A DNA stretch of 64,000 bases from DASVUS01 sp036388675 (GTDB lineage Bacteria > Armatimonadota > Abditibacteriia > Abditibacteriales > Abditibacteriaceae), in the NCBI GenBank assembly GCA_036388675.1, contig DASVRI010000030.1, positions 1 through 64,000 on the forward strand, given 5' to 3'. The position numbers and the translations under genes are program-made. This document shows positions 8,257-18,656 of the stretch, piece after piece; position 1 is the stretch's first letter; every line of letters starts with the position of its first letter. The notes beneath the pieces were generated by a model. It did no database searches. It saw nothing but the letters and a program-made list of their open reading frames with translations, and was not told the origin of the DNA.

Positions 8257-8262
8257 TAAAAT
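8257..8262 (+). promoter_or_regulatory. -10 box (TAAAAT) of the O-antigen ligase-like gene
   Basis: TAAAAT, preceded by a TG extension, lies 6 nt before the GTG at 8269. This is the same leaderless layout as at corA. Confidence 0.5.
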
Positions 8263-8268
8263 CAATGT

Positions 8269-10545
8269 GTGAGCAAAACCGCGACAAAGAAAACCGCCGT
8301 CGAAGACGCGCCCTCCAGGAGCCGCACACCCAGGCGCGCACCCGCCCGGCGTGAGCCTGCACCGCTCGTGCATGAGAGGCACAGCCAATTACCTTTGGCA
8401 TTTGAGTCGTGGCCGGCCTTGCTTTCGTTTGGCGCGTTGTGCCTGCTGGCGTTGTTTGCACCATTGGCGCTTTCCGGTTTCTTGCCCGGCAATTACCTCG
8501 ACGACTTCGTTCCGCCTGCACTCTTTGGCCCCTTAACGGCACTCGCGTTGCTGACTACGATTACAGCCTGTGTTTGCCTTTTGATGGCATTACGCCCCGG
8601 CTATGCGAGCGCAGAAGCGGATGCGGTTTCCTTGCGCGCTCGTCTGATTGCCTGGACGCAACGCTTTCCTATCATGGTATGGCTGTGCGCGTTTTTTGCC
8701 TGGTATGCGCTTTCGGCTACGACCACTGTGTACCTTCACGATACCTTGCTGGAAGTGACGCGCATCGGATGCTGTTTTATTTGGTTCGTTATCGCCGTTT
8801 TGTTGCTGCGCGATGCCCGGAGCCAGGCGGAGGTAGAAACCCAACAACACACGGTTGCAACGCGACAAACTGTTCTGCTGCTCTTTGTCGTTGTCGGTAC
8901 TTTGTTTGTGTCGGCGCCGGCGTGTTTCGCTTTCCTGAGTACTCGCGAGCGCCAGTTCGGTGGCTTCGGCAATAACAACTTCTTCGCAAACTACGGCACG
9001 ATGGCCGTGCCGCTCGCCCTGGCGTGGACAGTGCAAAATGCCCGCACCCAAAAAGGTTCATCGCAAAGTTTGCTGCTCGTGATTGCCGGTGCGATTGCAA
9101 CGTTGGTTCTCGTCGTCGGCGTTTTTTCAACCACCAGCAAAGGCGGCTTTCTGTCGTTGCTGATTGGCTTGCTGGTGTTTATGGTTGCAGTGGCGCGCGC
9201 GCAAGGCACCATCATGCGGCAATGGATGCGGGCGCATCGAGTGCTTGTGACAATCGGCTTGGTGCTGTTTCTCGGCGTTGGCGGCGTGGTGACCGCGAAA
9301 ACGATTGGCCCGCGCTTGCTGGCGGCGCGCGGCGGCGACGACAACTCGACCATGTTTCGCGTTTACACCTGGCAAGGCACAACGCGCATGGCACGGGAGC
9401 GCCCCGTGTTCGGCTGGGGGCCGGCCAGCTTTCCCTCGACGTATGGCCAGTTTGCAATTACCGGCACCACGAAACACGCCCATCAGGTGTGGCTGCAAAT
9501 CGCGGCGGAGAATGGCATCGTGGCAAGTCTGCTTTTGCTGGGCGCTTGTTTGGTGGCGACAGCGCATGGTTGGCGTGCGCTGCAGCAGGCCAACTGGTCG
9601 ATAGCAGCGGGATCCCTGGCGGCGCTGTGGGCATTCGTGGCGCACGGCTTTACCGATTATGGCTGGGGCACAACTTCAATTGCACTGTTGTTGTTGCTAA
9701 CTCTGGCGCTGCTTCAATCTTGTGATGCGGGCATCACACCGAGTACTCGTGATGCTCATGACGCGCCACAATTCGGCTTGCGCTGGCCCTGGCTGCTGAC
9801 GACGTTGCTGTTCGCGCTGGCTTCGTGGTGGTGCCAGCGCGTAGTGAGCGCCGCCGATTATGCAAATCGATCCAATGCCATGTGGCGTTCCGGCTCCCCA
9901 ACGATGTCGCTGCAATTTATGCGCGATGCGGTCGCCAGCAATCCGCTGAGTGCGCGCTGGCAGTTGCAACTCGGCTCGTTGTTGGAAGGCTCGTCTGCTG
10001 CGGACGCCGAAACCGACCTCGCGTTTCGGCAGGCGACGCTGCTCCAACCGACGCAGGGCCAGTTGTGGCGACGCTGGGCTGAATATCGGGCGCAGCGCGC
10101 GGCGAACACGTCCGATAAGGGGCCGTCCACGGAAGAGATATTTAATCGAGCGGTGCAACTCGACCCCAACAGCACATCGGTTCGCCTGGCGCGTGCTCAT
10201 TGGCTGCTGGACAAAAACGACCCGCGCGCCTGGAACGATTTACAATACATTGTGCAGTTGCGCGATGCGCCGTATGGCCGTTATCCGGCGCTGGCCGACC
10301 TGGTGAATCTAGACTTTGCGCGCGCCTCGATTCCTCTTGCGCGTCGTGCATTGCAAAACGGCGACAAAGCAACGACGCAAAAACTCCTTGAGCGCAGTTT
10401 GAGCGAAGTGAAAGAAGCGCGCGAAAAAGAAGAGTATTGGCGACAAATCAATGCCGCGAATCCAGGTGCGGGCGACTTGGCCGATGCAGAAGACCTGGGT
10501 GAACTTGAAGCGCAGCTAAACGACCTTAGGAAACAGGCGAAATGA
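8269..10545 (+). CDS. O-antigen ligase/Wzy-like polymerase with C-terminal TPR-like region
   Basis: A 758-aa polytopic membrane protein. A short basic N-terminus precedes about ten to twelve hydrophobic segments (residues 45-480). The Wzy_C/O-antigen-ligase signature is present: STMFRVYTWQGTTRMARERPVFGWGPASFPSTYG, then AHQVWLQIAAENGI, with the conserved Arg and His-x-x-x-Leu-Gln...Glu pattern. These enzymes transfer or polymerise lipid-linked glycans on the outer face of the cytoplasmic membrane. Residues 530-750 are soluble with tandem TPR-like helices (SNPLSARWQLQLGSLLEGS, FNRAVQLDPNSTSVRLARAHWLLD). The glycan substrate is unknown and no sugar-pathway genes are adjacent. It overlaps aroQ by 4 nt (ATGA), so the two are translationally coupled. 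Confidence 0.85.
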   Translation: MSKTATKKTAVEDAPSRSRTPRRAPARREPAPLVHERHSQLPLAFESWPALLSFGALCLLALFAPLALSGFLPGNYLDDFVPPALFGPLTALALLTTITACVCLLMALRPGYASAEADAVSLRARLIAWTQRFPIMVWLCAFFAWYALSATTTVYLHDTLLEVTRIGCCFIWFVIAVLLLRDARSQAEVETQQHTVATRQTVLLLFVVVGTLFVSAPACFAFLSTRERQFGGFGNNNFFANYGTMAVPLALAWTVQNARTQKGSSQSLLLVIAGAIATLVLVVGVFSTTSKGGFLSLLIGLLVFMVAVARAQGTIMRQWMRAHRVLVTIGLVLFLGVGGVVTAKTIGPRLLAARGGDDNSTMFRVYTWQGTTRMARERPVFGWGPASFPSTYGQFAITGTTKHAHQVWLQIAAENGIVASLLLLGACLVATAHGWRALQQANWSIAAGSLAALWAFVAHGFTDYGWGTTSIALLLLLTLALLQSCDAGITPSTRDAHDAPQFGLRWPWLLTTLLFALASWWCQRVVSAADYANRSNAMWRSGSPTMSLQFMRDAVASNPLSARWQLQLGSLLEGSSAADAETDLAFRQATLLQPTQGQLWRRWAEYRAQRAANTSDKGPSTEEIFNRAVQLDPNSTSVRLARAHWLLDKNDPRAWNDLQYIVQLRDAPYGRYPALADLVNLDFARASIPLARRALQNGDKATTQKLLERSLSEVKEAREKEEYWRQINAANPGAGDLADAEDLGELEAQLNDLRKQAK

Positions 10546-10988
10546 AAACAATCTTGCTGCTGCACGGGCCAAACCTGAATTTGCTCGGCACACGCGAACC
10601 CGGCATCTATGGGCATACAACATTGGATGACATCAACGGTCGCATGGTTGAATTGGCCGCTGAATTGAACGTGCAGGTGCGTGCTTCGCAAAGCAATCAC
10701 GAAGGCGCGTTGCTCGATGCGCTTCACGCGCGTGATTTCGACGCCGTTGTGCTCAATGCCGGTGCGCTGACACACTACTCCTACGCGCTGCGCGACGCGA
10801 TTGCCGCCATTGGAAAGCCGGTTGTCGAAGTGCATTTGTCCAATACCGCCGCGCGCGAAGAGTGGCGCCACACCAGTGTGATTTCCGCCGTATGTGCCGG
10901 TTCGATCTTCGGTTTTGGCGTGATGAGTTACGAACTTGGTTTGCGCGCTGCCGCTCAACTTTGCGCGCCGGAAAGGAATGTTCAATGA
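10542..10988 (+). CDS. aroQ: Type II 3-dehydroquinate dehydratase
   Basis: A 148-aa enzyme of the shikimate pathway that dehydrates 3-dehydroquinate to 3-dehydroshikimate. Type II hallmarks: LLLHGPNLNLLGTREPGIYG at the N-terminus with the catalytic Tyr, RASQSNHEGALLDALH, LNAGALTHYSYALRDAI (Asn/Ala/Gly substrate loop) and EVHLSNTAAREEWRHTSV with the catalytic His region. The length fits the dodecameric family. It overlaps the gene before and the gene after by 4 nt each, so it sits in a tight three-gene operon. aroQ next to an Xaa-Pro peptidase gene is a common bacterial arrangement. Confidence 0.97.
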   Translation: MKTILLLHGPNLNLLGTREPGIYGHTTLDDINGRMVELAAELNVQVRASQSNHEGALLDALHARDFDAVVLNAGALTHYSYALRDAIAAIGKPVVEVHLSNTAAREEWRHTSVISAVCAGSIFGFGVMSYELGLRAAAQLCAPERNVQ

Positions 10989-12070
10989 ACTACGCCCATC
11001 GTCTGACCAATTTGCGCCGTGCTGTAGGCCACGCCAACAACTGCGATGCCTTAGTGGTTTCCGATCTCACGAACGTGCGTTACTTGTGCGGCTATACCGG
11101 CACCGCAGGCATGGCCGTTGTTACGCGGGAAGAAGCCTGGTTCATCACCGATTTTCGCTATCAGTCGCAGGCGGCGCAGCAAGTTCCCGACGAGTACTCG
11201 ATTGTCATCGCGGAGCGTGGCCTGTGGCGTGAGGTGGCGCGCCTGCTCAAGAAAGCCAAAGCAGGACGTATCGGTTTTGAAGCCGAGCACACATCGGTCG
11301 CGATGCTGGAAGAAATTGAATCGCTCATCAAACCGGCGCAGGCTGTGGCCACCAGACGCGTCGTAGAAGATTTGCGTCTGCGCAAGGAGGAAGACGAAAT
11401 TGCAGTCATTCGCCAGGCCGTGCAAATCATTGATGAGTGTTTCGAGCACATCTGTGGCGTAATGAAGCCGGGCATGAGCGAGCGCGAAGTTTCCGATGAA
11501 CTTTTACAACAGATGCGCGTGCGGGGCGCCAGTGGTGCCAGTTTCGAAACTATTGTGGCCAGCGGCGAACGCGGCGCGCTGCCGCACGGCATCGCTTCCG
11601 ATAAGAAACTGGCTGCCGGCGAAATGGTGACGATCGACATGGGCGCTGTTTTTAACGGCTACTGTTCCGACTGCACGCGCACTGTCTCTCTGGGCAAAGT
11701 TTCGCGCGAACAGCAAAAGATTTATGAAACGGTGTGGCGCGCTCAAACCGAAGCCGCCGCAGCGCTGAAGCCGGGCCTCAGTTGCAAAGCCGCCGATGCC
11801 GTCGCGCGCAAAGTCATCGACGAGGCCGGATATGGCACTTATTTCGGTCATGGCTTGGGCCACGGGGTCGGCCTGGAAATTCATGAGCAGCCTCGCCTTT
11901 CAAAGTTGGGCAAAGGCACATTGAAGCCGGGCATGATCGTAACCTGCGAACCGGGAATTTACATCGAAGGCCTTGGCGGCGTGCGCATCGAAGACATGCT
12001 GGTTATTACCAAAGACGGTGCGGAAACGCTCACCGGCGCCCGCAAGCCGCGCAAGATTATTGCGCTGTGA
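10985..12070 (+). CDS. pepP: M24-family Xaa-Pro aminopeptidase
   Basis: About 361 aa, with an N-terminal creatinase-like domain (residues 1-130) and a pita-bread catalytic domain. The metal ligands are visible as D and D in TIDMGAVFNGYCSDCTRT, H in GHGLGHGVGLEIHE, E in VTCEPGIYIEG and E in GGVRIEDM. It removes N-terminal residues preceding proline. The ATG overlaps the aroQ stop (ATGA) and has AAAGGAAT upstream. An in-frame extension further upstream runs over aroQ and is not homologous. An efp gene, often the next member of this operon, is absent here. Confidence 0.95.
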   Translation: MNYAHRLTNLRRAVGHANNCDALVVSDLTNVRYLCGYTGTAGMAVVTREEAWFITDFRYQSQAAQQVPDEYSIVIAERGLWREVARLLKKAKAGRIGFEAEHTSVAMLEEIESLIKPAQAVATRRVVEDLRLRKEEDEIAVIRQAVQIIDECFEHICGVMKPGMSEREVSDELLQQMRVRGASGASFETIVASGERGALPHGIASDKKLAAGEMVTIDMGAVFNGYCSDCTRTVSLGKVSREQQKIYETVWRAQTEAAAALKPGLSCKAADAVARKVIDEAGYGTYFGHGLGHGVGLEIHEQPRLSKLGKGTLKPGMIVTCEPGIYIEGLGGVRIEDMLVITKDGAETLTGARKPRKIIAL

Positions 12071-12204
12071 CTTTACCCGGTGTGCCAGAGTTGGCGAGTA
12101 CTCGTGAATGGCGTTCCGGGTGGCCGGTTTGAAGTGCAGGCAGTTGCCAGTCGAGCAAAGGCGCAGCCTCAGTCGCAGTCGCAGTCGAGAAACCTTACTG
12201 CAAT
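12071..12204. other. Non-coding spacer after pepP
   Basis: No convincing gene. It holds one CGAGTACTCG palindrome at 12096 and a short (CAGTCG)3 run near 12170-12187. Open frames here lack a start signal and family resemblance. Confidence 0.5.
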
Positions 12205-12338
12205 TAGGGCTTACGCAAAATATCTGATTGGTAGAGGCGAGGTTGCCTCACCCGGGCTGCCGCGTGCAAGACGACCTCGCCCAGGTCGCGGTCTTCGCGC
12301 CCCTGACCAACCATTGCGATGCTCGTGCATAAGTTCTA
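12205..12338 (-). mobile_element. MITE-like repeat, family A copy 2
   Basis: About 134 bp with ends TAGGGCTTACGCA and TGCATAAGTTCTA (imperfect terminal inverted repeats, TA at both extremes). Internally it has the GGCGAGGTTGCCTC and CGCGGTCTTCGCGCC palindromes. It is inverted relative to copy 1 at 7670-7802. No coding capacity. Confidence 0.72.
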
Positions 12339-12391
12339 TGCAATGAAAAGATCAAGATTTACACAGGTGAAATTTCGCTTGCTAATCATCC

Positions 12392-14173
12392 ATGAGCCAT
12401 GAACTACAGCTAATCCTCAATATTACGATTGCTATTGGAACCGCTCTGGCGGGTGGCCTGGCGGCGCACTGGCTGCGACAGTCGCCTATTGTGGGTTACT
12501 TGCTGGCCGGCATGATGATCGGCCCGTTCACGCCCGGTTTCGTGGGCGACCGCGAACAGATAGCGGTGCTAGCCGAAGTCGGCGTTATATTCTTGATGTT
12601 TGCGCTGGGCATTGAGTTTTCTCTTAAAGACCTGGCGCGCGTCAAAGGCCCGGCTGTGGTTGGAACATCAGCCCAACTCTTGTTGATAATGGCCGCCGGA
12701 ACCGCACTGGGTATGGCTCTGGGATGGCCCCTCGTGCGCAGCATTTTCTTTGGCGGCATCATCAGCGTCAGCAGCACGATGGTCATCCTGAAGAACTTGA
12801 TGAATCGAGGAGAGCTTGCCTCCAATCATGGCCGCTTGCTGTTGGGAATGCTGATTGTGCAAGATCTGGCCGTCGTAATTCTTATTCTGTTTCTGCCCAA
12901 GCTGGCCGGTGACATCAATGCGGCAGCGGTTGAACTGTTGTGGGTGCTGTTGAAGGCGCTGCTTTTCATCGGTGCCACGCTGTTTTTAGGCGCTCGTGTC
13001 GTGCCGCATTTCATGACGCGTGTCGAGCAACTGCGCTCGCCCGAGCTGTTTTTACTAACCGCAGTTGTGCTGGCCCTGGGCACAGCATCGGTCAGCGCCT
13101 TGTTGGGTCTGTCGCCGGCTCTGGGTGCGTTCATGGGCGGTTTGATGTTGACTGAAACCGAGTTCGATCACCGCGTCATCGCTGAGATGATTCCCATGCG
13201 CGATTTGTTTGCCACGCTGTTTTTCGTTTCCGTGGGGATGCTGCTGGATATTCGCTTCATCGTGCTCAACTTGCCCGCTGTTGTGGGTATTGCATTCTTC
13301 ATCATGCTGGTGAAAGTGCTGGCCACATGTTTTGCACTCATTCCGTTTAAGCTGGGCGGAAAAACCATCGCGTTCACCGCTCTGGGCATGGTGTCCGTGG
13401 GCGAATTCAACTATGTGCTGGCCCATGTCGGAAGGACATCGGGCGCCATTCCCCAGGAGTTATACAACCTGATTCTATCAGCCTCGCTGCTCACCATTGT
13501 GTTTACGCCGGCTGCATTCTGGATCGCGCCACGCGTCAGCAGAACAATGCAGAAAGTGCCGATCTTAGGGCGCATATTCTCTCCGCAGACGCAAGTTCAA
13601 CACGGCGCTGAGGGGCTGAATAATCATGCGATTGTGGTGGGCTATGGCCGTGTCGGGCAACGCATGGCGCGTGGTATGCGTCAGGCCGGTTTGCCTGTTG
13701 TCGTCATTGAACAGGATTTAAATCTCGTGCGCGAAATCAGCGCCGGCGGTTTGTTAACGGTTTACGGCGATGCGTCGTATGAGAATGTGCTGGAGGCGGC
13801 ACATCCTTCAACAGCGCGTGTTGTCGTTGTGGCATTGCCCGACTTTGGCGCGACGCGCGCTGTAATACATCGCGCCCGTCGCGCCAACCCCGATGTGCTG
13901 ATCGTAGCGCGAGCACAGCGCGCCGAAAACGATGTGAAACTGCGCGAGGCCGGGGCAACTGCTGTTGTCGTGCCGGAAATTGCAGGCTCGCTGATGTTGC
14001 TGGAAGAAACCCTGCTGTTAATGGGCTTGCCGCACGACCACATCTTCACTGGCCTGTCCACGTTGCCGCGCCCGGACAGTATCGAGGCCAATTCCATCGA
14101 AGGTGCTACCGTCACACGCCATATAGACGCTGCCCCAGAGCCGCCACATGAAACCGCGCGACATACGGCCTAA
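12392..14173 (+). CDS. CPA2/Kef-type cation:proton antiporter with RCK (TrkA-N) domain
   Basis: A 593-aa protein. Residues 1-385 form a Na+/H+-exchanger-fold membrane domain of about twelve helices (QSPIVGYLLAGMMIGP, FALGIEFSLKDL, ALGAFMGGLMLTETEFDH, FFVSVGMLLD). Residues 410-530 are an RCK/TrkA-N nucleotide-binding domain starting HAIVVGYGRVGQRMARGM. This is the KefB/YbaL architecture, used for K+ or Na+ efflux coupled to protons with gating by a cytosolic ligand. No KefF/KefG ancillary gene is present. The GGTGAAA upstream is only a weak ribosome site. The stop region overlaps the convergent DUF2298 gene by 4 nt. Confidence 0.9.
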   Translation: MSHELQLILNITIAIGTALAGGLAAHWLRQSPIVGYLLAGMMIGPFTPGFVGDREQIAVLAEVGVIFLMFALGIEFSLKDLARVKGPAVVGTSAQLLLIMAAGTALGMALGWPLVRSIFFGGIISVSSTMVILKNLMNRGELASNHGRLLLGMLIVQDLAVVILILFLPKLAGDINAAAVELLWVLLKALLFIGATLFLGARVVPHFMTRVEQLRSPELFLLTAVVLALGTASVSALLGLSPALGAFMGGLMLTETEFDHRVIAEMIPMRDLFATLFFVSVGMLLDIRFIVLNLPAVVGIAFFIMLVKVLATCFALIPFKLGGKTIAFTALGMVSVGEFNYVLAHVGRTSGAIPQELYNLILSASLLTIVFTPAAFWIAPRVSRTMQKVPILGRIFSPQTQVQHGAEGLNNHAIVVGYGRVGQRMARGMRQAGLPVVVIEQDLNLVREISAGGLLTVYGDASYENVLEAAHPSTARVVVVALPDFGATRAVIHRARRANPDVLIVARAQRAENDVKLREAGATAVVVPEIAGSLMLLEETLLLMGLPHDHIFTGLSTLPRPDSIEANSIEGATVTRHIDAAPEPPHETARHTA

Positions 14174-16542
14174 CTCTCCGGCACGCGCGCGATGAACGTA
14201 TCGCCTTGCGAGTACTCGATGGGCAGCGCTGAGCGCAGACGAGCCAACGCGTCCAGTGGGTAAGTTCGCCGTTCCAGGTCGCCAATGAAGACGTAACGAA
14301 CGCCCAGTGCGCGTAGCGCCGCTTTGCCGCTCACATCGTCCGGCCAGGCGAAAACCACCTTCACTGCATCGAAGCGGCGCGCCAACTCGCCCATGTCGGC
14401 GCCCCACGCCGGAAGGTGCGAGCCGCCGCTCCAGCCTAAGGGCGTCGGGATGCCGGTCAGAGACGAGACACGTGCGAACTCCGTGTAATCGCCACCAGGT
14501 GCGCCTTCCGGTGTTTCGCCTACCGCTTCGAGCACGGACGCGTCGGCGGGAACATTGCTGCGCAGCCACGCAAGAGCCGTCTGGTCTTCAAGCGGCAAGT
14601 GTCGCGCACCATTCAACGACAACACGAAACGGCCACCAACATCGCGCGGCGCATCACGCACCACTCGCGTCCACAAAACGCAAAGCGAGCAGAGCAGGGG
14701 AACGGGCACCACCAACAGCGGCAACACCCAGCGAAAACGGGAGCGCCAGGAATTCCACCATAGCAAAGCTCCGCAACTCGCCGCTGTGCCCAGCAGCAGC
14801 CACGCCTGTGCGCCGAACTTGAAAACCGTATCCTGATGCCGGAACTGACCTTCGCCAAATGCGCCGCGAATATAGAAAAACATCGGCGCCAGCAAAGCGA
14901 GCAATCCCAACAATGCCAGCGCATAAAGAAATTGTGGCGAGTTGTTGTGTGATGAGGTTTTAGGCTGCTTTGTCTCTGTCAACCTGGTTTTCGACTGTTT
15001 ATTGCTCACCGCCTTCGTCTTGGTTGCTTTGCCTTTTGCAGTTTTGTGTCTCGATTCTGTGGCGTTCGATGTCTCCACTTCAGACGCCGCGCAGCCGATA
15101 GACGAAGTGGATGCCGTCTTCAACTTTGTTGTCCCGGGCAGCAGCGTGAAGACGAACAATAAGAAAGTTACTGCGAGCGATCCGATGGCCAGAGAAGGAA
15201 CAAACACCTGCACAACAATCAGCACGCCGACAAAAACAGCGGGAAGCGTCCACAGCGTTTTTGTCGCGGGCCCGGTGGATTGGCGCGTTCTCTCAGCGAC
15301 CAAGAACAGACACCACGCCGCGAGAAAGCCACCCCACAACAGCATGAATGAAGTTCCCTGTGGAGACCATACCTCCAGCTTGGCGCCACTGACCGGCGAG
15401 CGGAAATCTTTGGTGTAAGGCCAGGCCACGATGCGCGACAGGACGAGCGGCGCCAGAATCAACAGCCACTCCCAACGTTGTCGTTGTTTGTCGCTCCACA
15501 ATGCCAGGGCCGTGACGAGTACTCCGAGCAAACCATAAGTCGGCACGTCCCAGGTGTTGGTCATGGCGAAGATGCCCAACAGCAGACCGATGAGCGACAG
15601 CAAAAGCCATCGCGTCCGGCGCGGTGTCGCACCGGACGCTGCATCGCGCTGCGAATACAACAGCGCGTGGCAAACGCAAAAGAAAAGGGCGGCCAGGGCC
15701 AGCGCGAAGAAGTGTGCGTGCGCATCCCCGCTCAACATGGTGAACGCCGGATATTCGTTGATGGTATCGGGGATGACGCGCGAAGTGCGCCACCAATCGA
15801 GGTGGAACAAGTTGCCGGTGCTGTCGGGGTTGGGCACGAGCCACTGGCGCAGCGGCTCAAAATGCCCCAGCAGTGAGACAGCCGACATCGCGGCGACACC
15901 ACGCCACAACGAACCGGTGAGGGCCGCACACAGCGACCACAGAGTCGAAACGAAAAAAGCACAAAACGCCGGCTGCACCAGGTTGTAAGCGATCCAGTTC
16001 GGCGTGGCGAAGGTGCGCTCCAGCACGCCGCCCATGAGGTGCCCGAAATAATAGTAATTGGTGAACAGCGTGCCACTCATCCACGGGTTCTGCGGCGGCA
16101 AATAGGTCGCACGTGCCAACTGCCCGATCAAAGCTGAGTCCATCGGTTTTTCAAGGTCGTTGATCTGGGGATGCCGCAGCCGCACCCAGGCAAAGAACAG
16201 GAATGCGACGATGAAAAGCACATCGGAAAAAATCAGCGCGTGACGATGAACGCGCAGCCATTCAACAAAGTGTTGGCGCGTTTCAGAGCGGCGCAGAACC
16301 ATCGCAGAACCCACGAGCGGCAGACCAAAGAGCAGAAGCGGTGTCAGCAATAGCGGCATCAGCTTCAATGCCGCGCCCCAGAAGGCAAGCAGGCACACCA
16401 GTGCTAAAGCGAGTACTCGTCCGGCGGCCAGCCCACCATCGGGCAACGGCGAAAAAATGCGTCGCACGAGTGGCAGCGCCAGCCAGCCAAGCAGCCACAG
16501 TCCGAACAGCCACAGCACGATAAAGGTCGAATCCGAACTCAC
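14170..16542 (-). CDS. DUF2298 (YYY-type) polytopic membrane protein
   Basis: A 790-aa membrane protein with a GTG start. Signature blocks of the DUF2298/YYY family: RHPQINDLEKPMD, YLPPQNPWMSGTLFTNYYYFGHLMGG, NEYPAFTMLSGDAHAHFFALALA and, in the C-terminal part, WLRSNVPADASVLEAVGE with GGDYTEFARVSSLTG. This resembles the lumenal part of GT-C-like glycosyltransferases; a glycosyltransferase role is inferred only from fold similarity. About 14 hydrophobic segments are visible. A Lys/Thr/Ser-rich cytoplasmic insert lies around residues 475-530 (EVETSNATESRHKTAKGKATKTK). The family occurs in Chloroflexota, Armatimonadota and archaea. Confidence 0.85.
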   Translation of the reverse strand: MSSDSTFIVLWLFGLWLLGWLALPLVRRIFSPLPDGGLAAGRVLALALVCLLAFWGAALKLMPLLLTPLLLFGLPLVGSAMVLRRSETRQHFVEWLRVHRHALIFSDVLFIVAFLFFAWVRLRHPQINDLEKPMDSALIGQLARATYLPPQNPWMSGTLFTNYYYFGHLMGGVLERTFATPNWIAYNLVQPAFCAFFVSTLWSLCAALTGSLWRGVAAMSAVSLLGHFEPLRQWLVPNPDSTGNLFHLDWWRTSRVIPDTINEYPAFTMLSGDAHAHFFALALAALFFCVCHALLYSQRDAASGATPRRTRWLLLSLIGLLLGIFAMTNTWDVPTYGLLGVLVTALALWSDKQRQRWEWLLILAPLVLSRIVAWPYTKDFRSPVSGAKLEVWSPQGTSFMLLWGGFLAAWCLFLVAERTRQSTGPATKTLWTLPAVFVGVLIVVQVFVPSLAIGSLAVTFLLFVFTLLPGTTKLKTASTSSIGCAASEVETSNATESRHKTAKGKATKTKAVSNKQSKTRLTETKQPKTSSHNNSPQFLYALALLGLLALLAPMFFYIRGAFGEGQFRHQDTVFKFGAQAWLLLGTAASCGALLWWNSWRSRFRWVLPLLVVPVPLLCSLCVLWTRVVRDAPRDVGGRFVLSLNGARHLPLEDQTALAWLRSNVPADASVLEAVGETPEGAPGGDYTEFARVSSLTGIPTPLGWSGGSHLPAWGADMGELARRFDAVKVVFAWPDDVSGKAALRALGVRYVFIGDLERRTYPLDALARLRSALPIEYSQGDTFIARVPES

Positions 16543-16563
16543 AATAGGTGTTGAATCAGCTTT

Positions 16564-18279
<1,716 letters not shown>

Positions 18280-18285
18280 AGGAGT

Positions 18286-18291
18286 ACTCTA
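18286..18291 (-). promoter_or_regulatory. -10 box (TAGAGT) of the htrA-like gene, overlapping a GAGTACTC palindrome
   Basis: TAGAGT with 6 nt to the ATG. TTCACT lies 17 bp upstream as a possible -35. The hexamer is half formed by the palindrome at 18282-18289. Confidence 0.5.
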
Positions 18292-18336
18292 ACGCAGCGG
18301 CCAGGTGTAGTGAAGAGTCGGAATGAGTGGTGCGAA

Positions 18337-18525
18337 CTACTGAGACAGAGGTATGGGAAAGCTGCGCAATCCAATAACCCAGAGCAGGAAGAAAAAAACA
18401 GCAGCGAATATCCAGGTTCTGAGGCTGCGTCGCGCTGTGCCGTCGGCGCCGAAGCCACGCCACACCGCCGCAAACAGCGACGCTATGAAGCCGATAAAGC
18501 CGACTTGCACCAGAAAGAGCGCCAT
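18337..18525 (-). CDS. Small two-helix membrane protein
   Basis: About 62 aa: a hydrophobic helix (residues 2-22), a basic loop (WRGFGADGTARRSLRTW) and a second helix (WIFAAVFFFLLWVIGL). The positive loop between two helices predicts both ends outside and the loop in the cytoplasm. A TTG 21 nt upstream of the ATG is an alternative start. No clear ribosome site is seen. It lies between the htrA-like gene and the glycosyltransferase gene in the same direction, just downstream of the palindrome-built terminator at 18552-18580, so it probably has its own promoter. No family recognised. Confidence 0.5.
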   Translation of the reverse strand: MALFLVQVGFIGFIASLFAAVWRGFGADGTARRSLRTWIFAAVFFFLLWVIGLRSFPIPLSQ

Positions 18526-18551
18526 GGCCGCAAGTTTAACCGCCAAAACAA

Positions 18552-18580
18552 AAACGAGTACTCATTGCGAGTACTCGTTT
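18552..18580 (-). terminator. Intrinsic terminator made of two GAGTACTC palindromes
   Basis: AAACGAGTACTC and GAGTACTCGTTT form a 12-bp perfect stem with a 5-nt loop. Read leftward it is followed by TTGTTTTGG, a T-rich tail. It lies about 80 nt past the stop of the glycosyltransferase gene, so it would end the trxA-glycosyltransferase transcript. Confidence 0.6.
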
Positions 18581-18603
18581 CGTCTGCCGGTCCAATTTAT
18601 TCA

Positions 18604-18649
18604 GGACTTACGCTCCGGGTTTTGGAAACGCTGCGATGTGCGTAAGTCC
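18604..18649. mobile_element. Short MITE-like element with GGACTTACGC ends
   Basis: A 46-bp segment with perfect 10-bp terminal inverted repeats GGACTTACGC and GCGTAAGTCC. These match the ends of family A elements at 7670 and 12205, but the interior differs. It looks like a deletion derivative or a minimal member. Confidence 0.55.
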
Positions 18650-18656
18650 AATTCAT

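Noticed and set aside
7670..12338. Insertion sequence
   Set aside because: The repeats are too short and encode no transposase, so only a MITE-like label is justified.
12080..12346. Rightward open frame after pepP
   Set aside because: It reads through a palindromic MITE and a (CAGTCG)n run, with no start signal.
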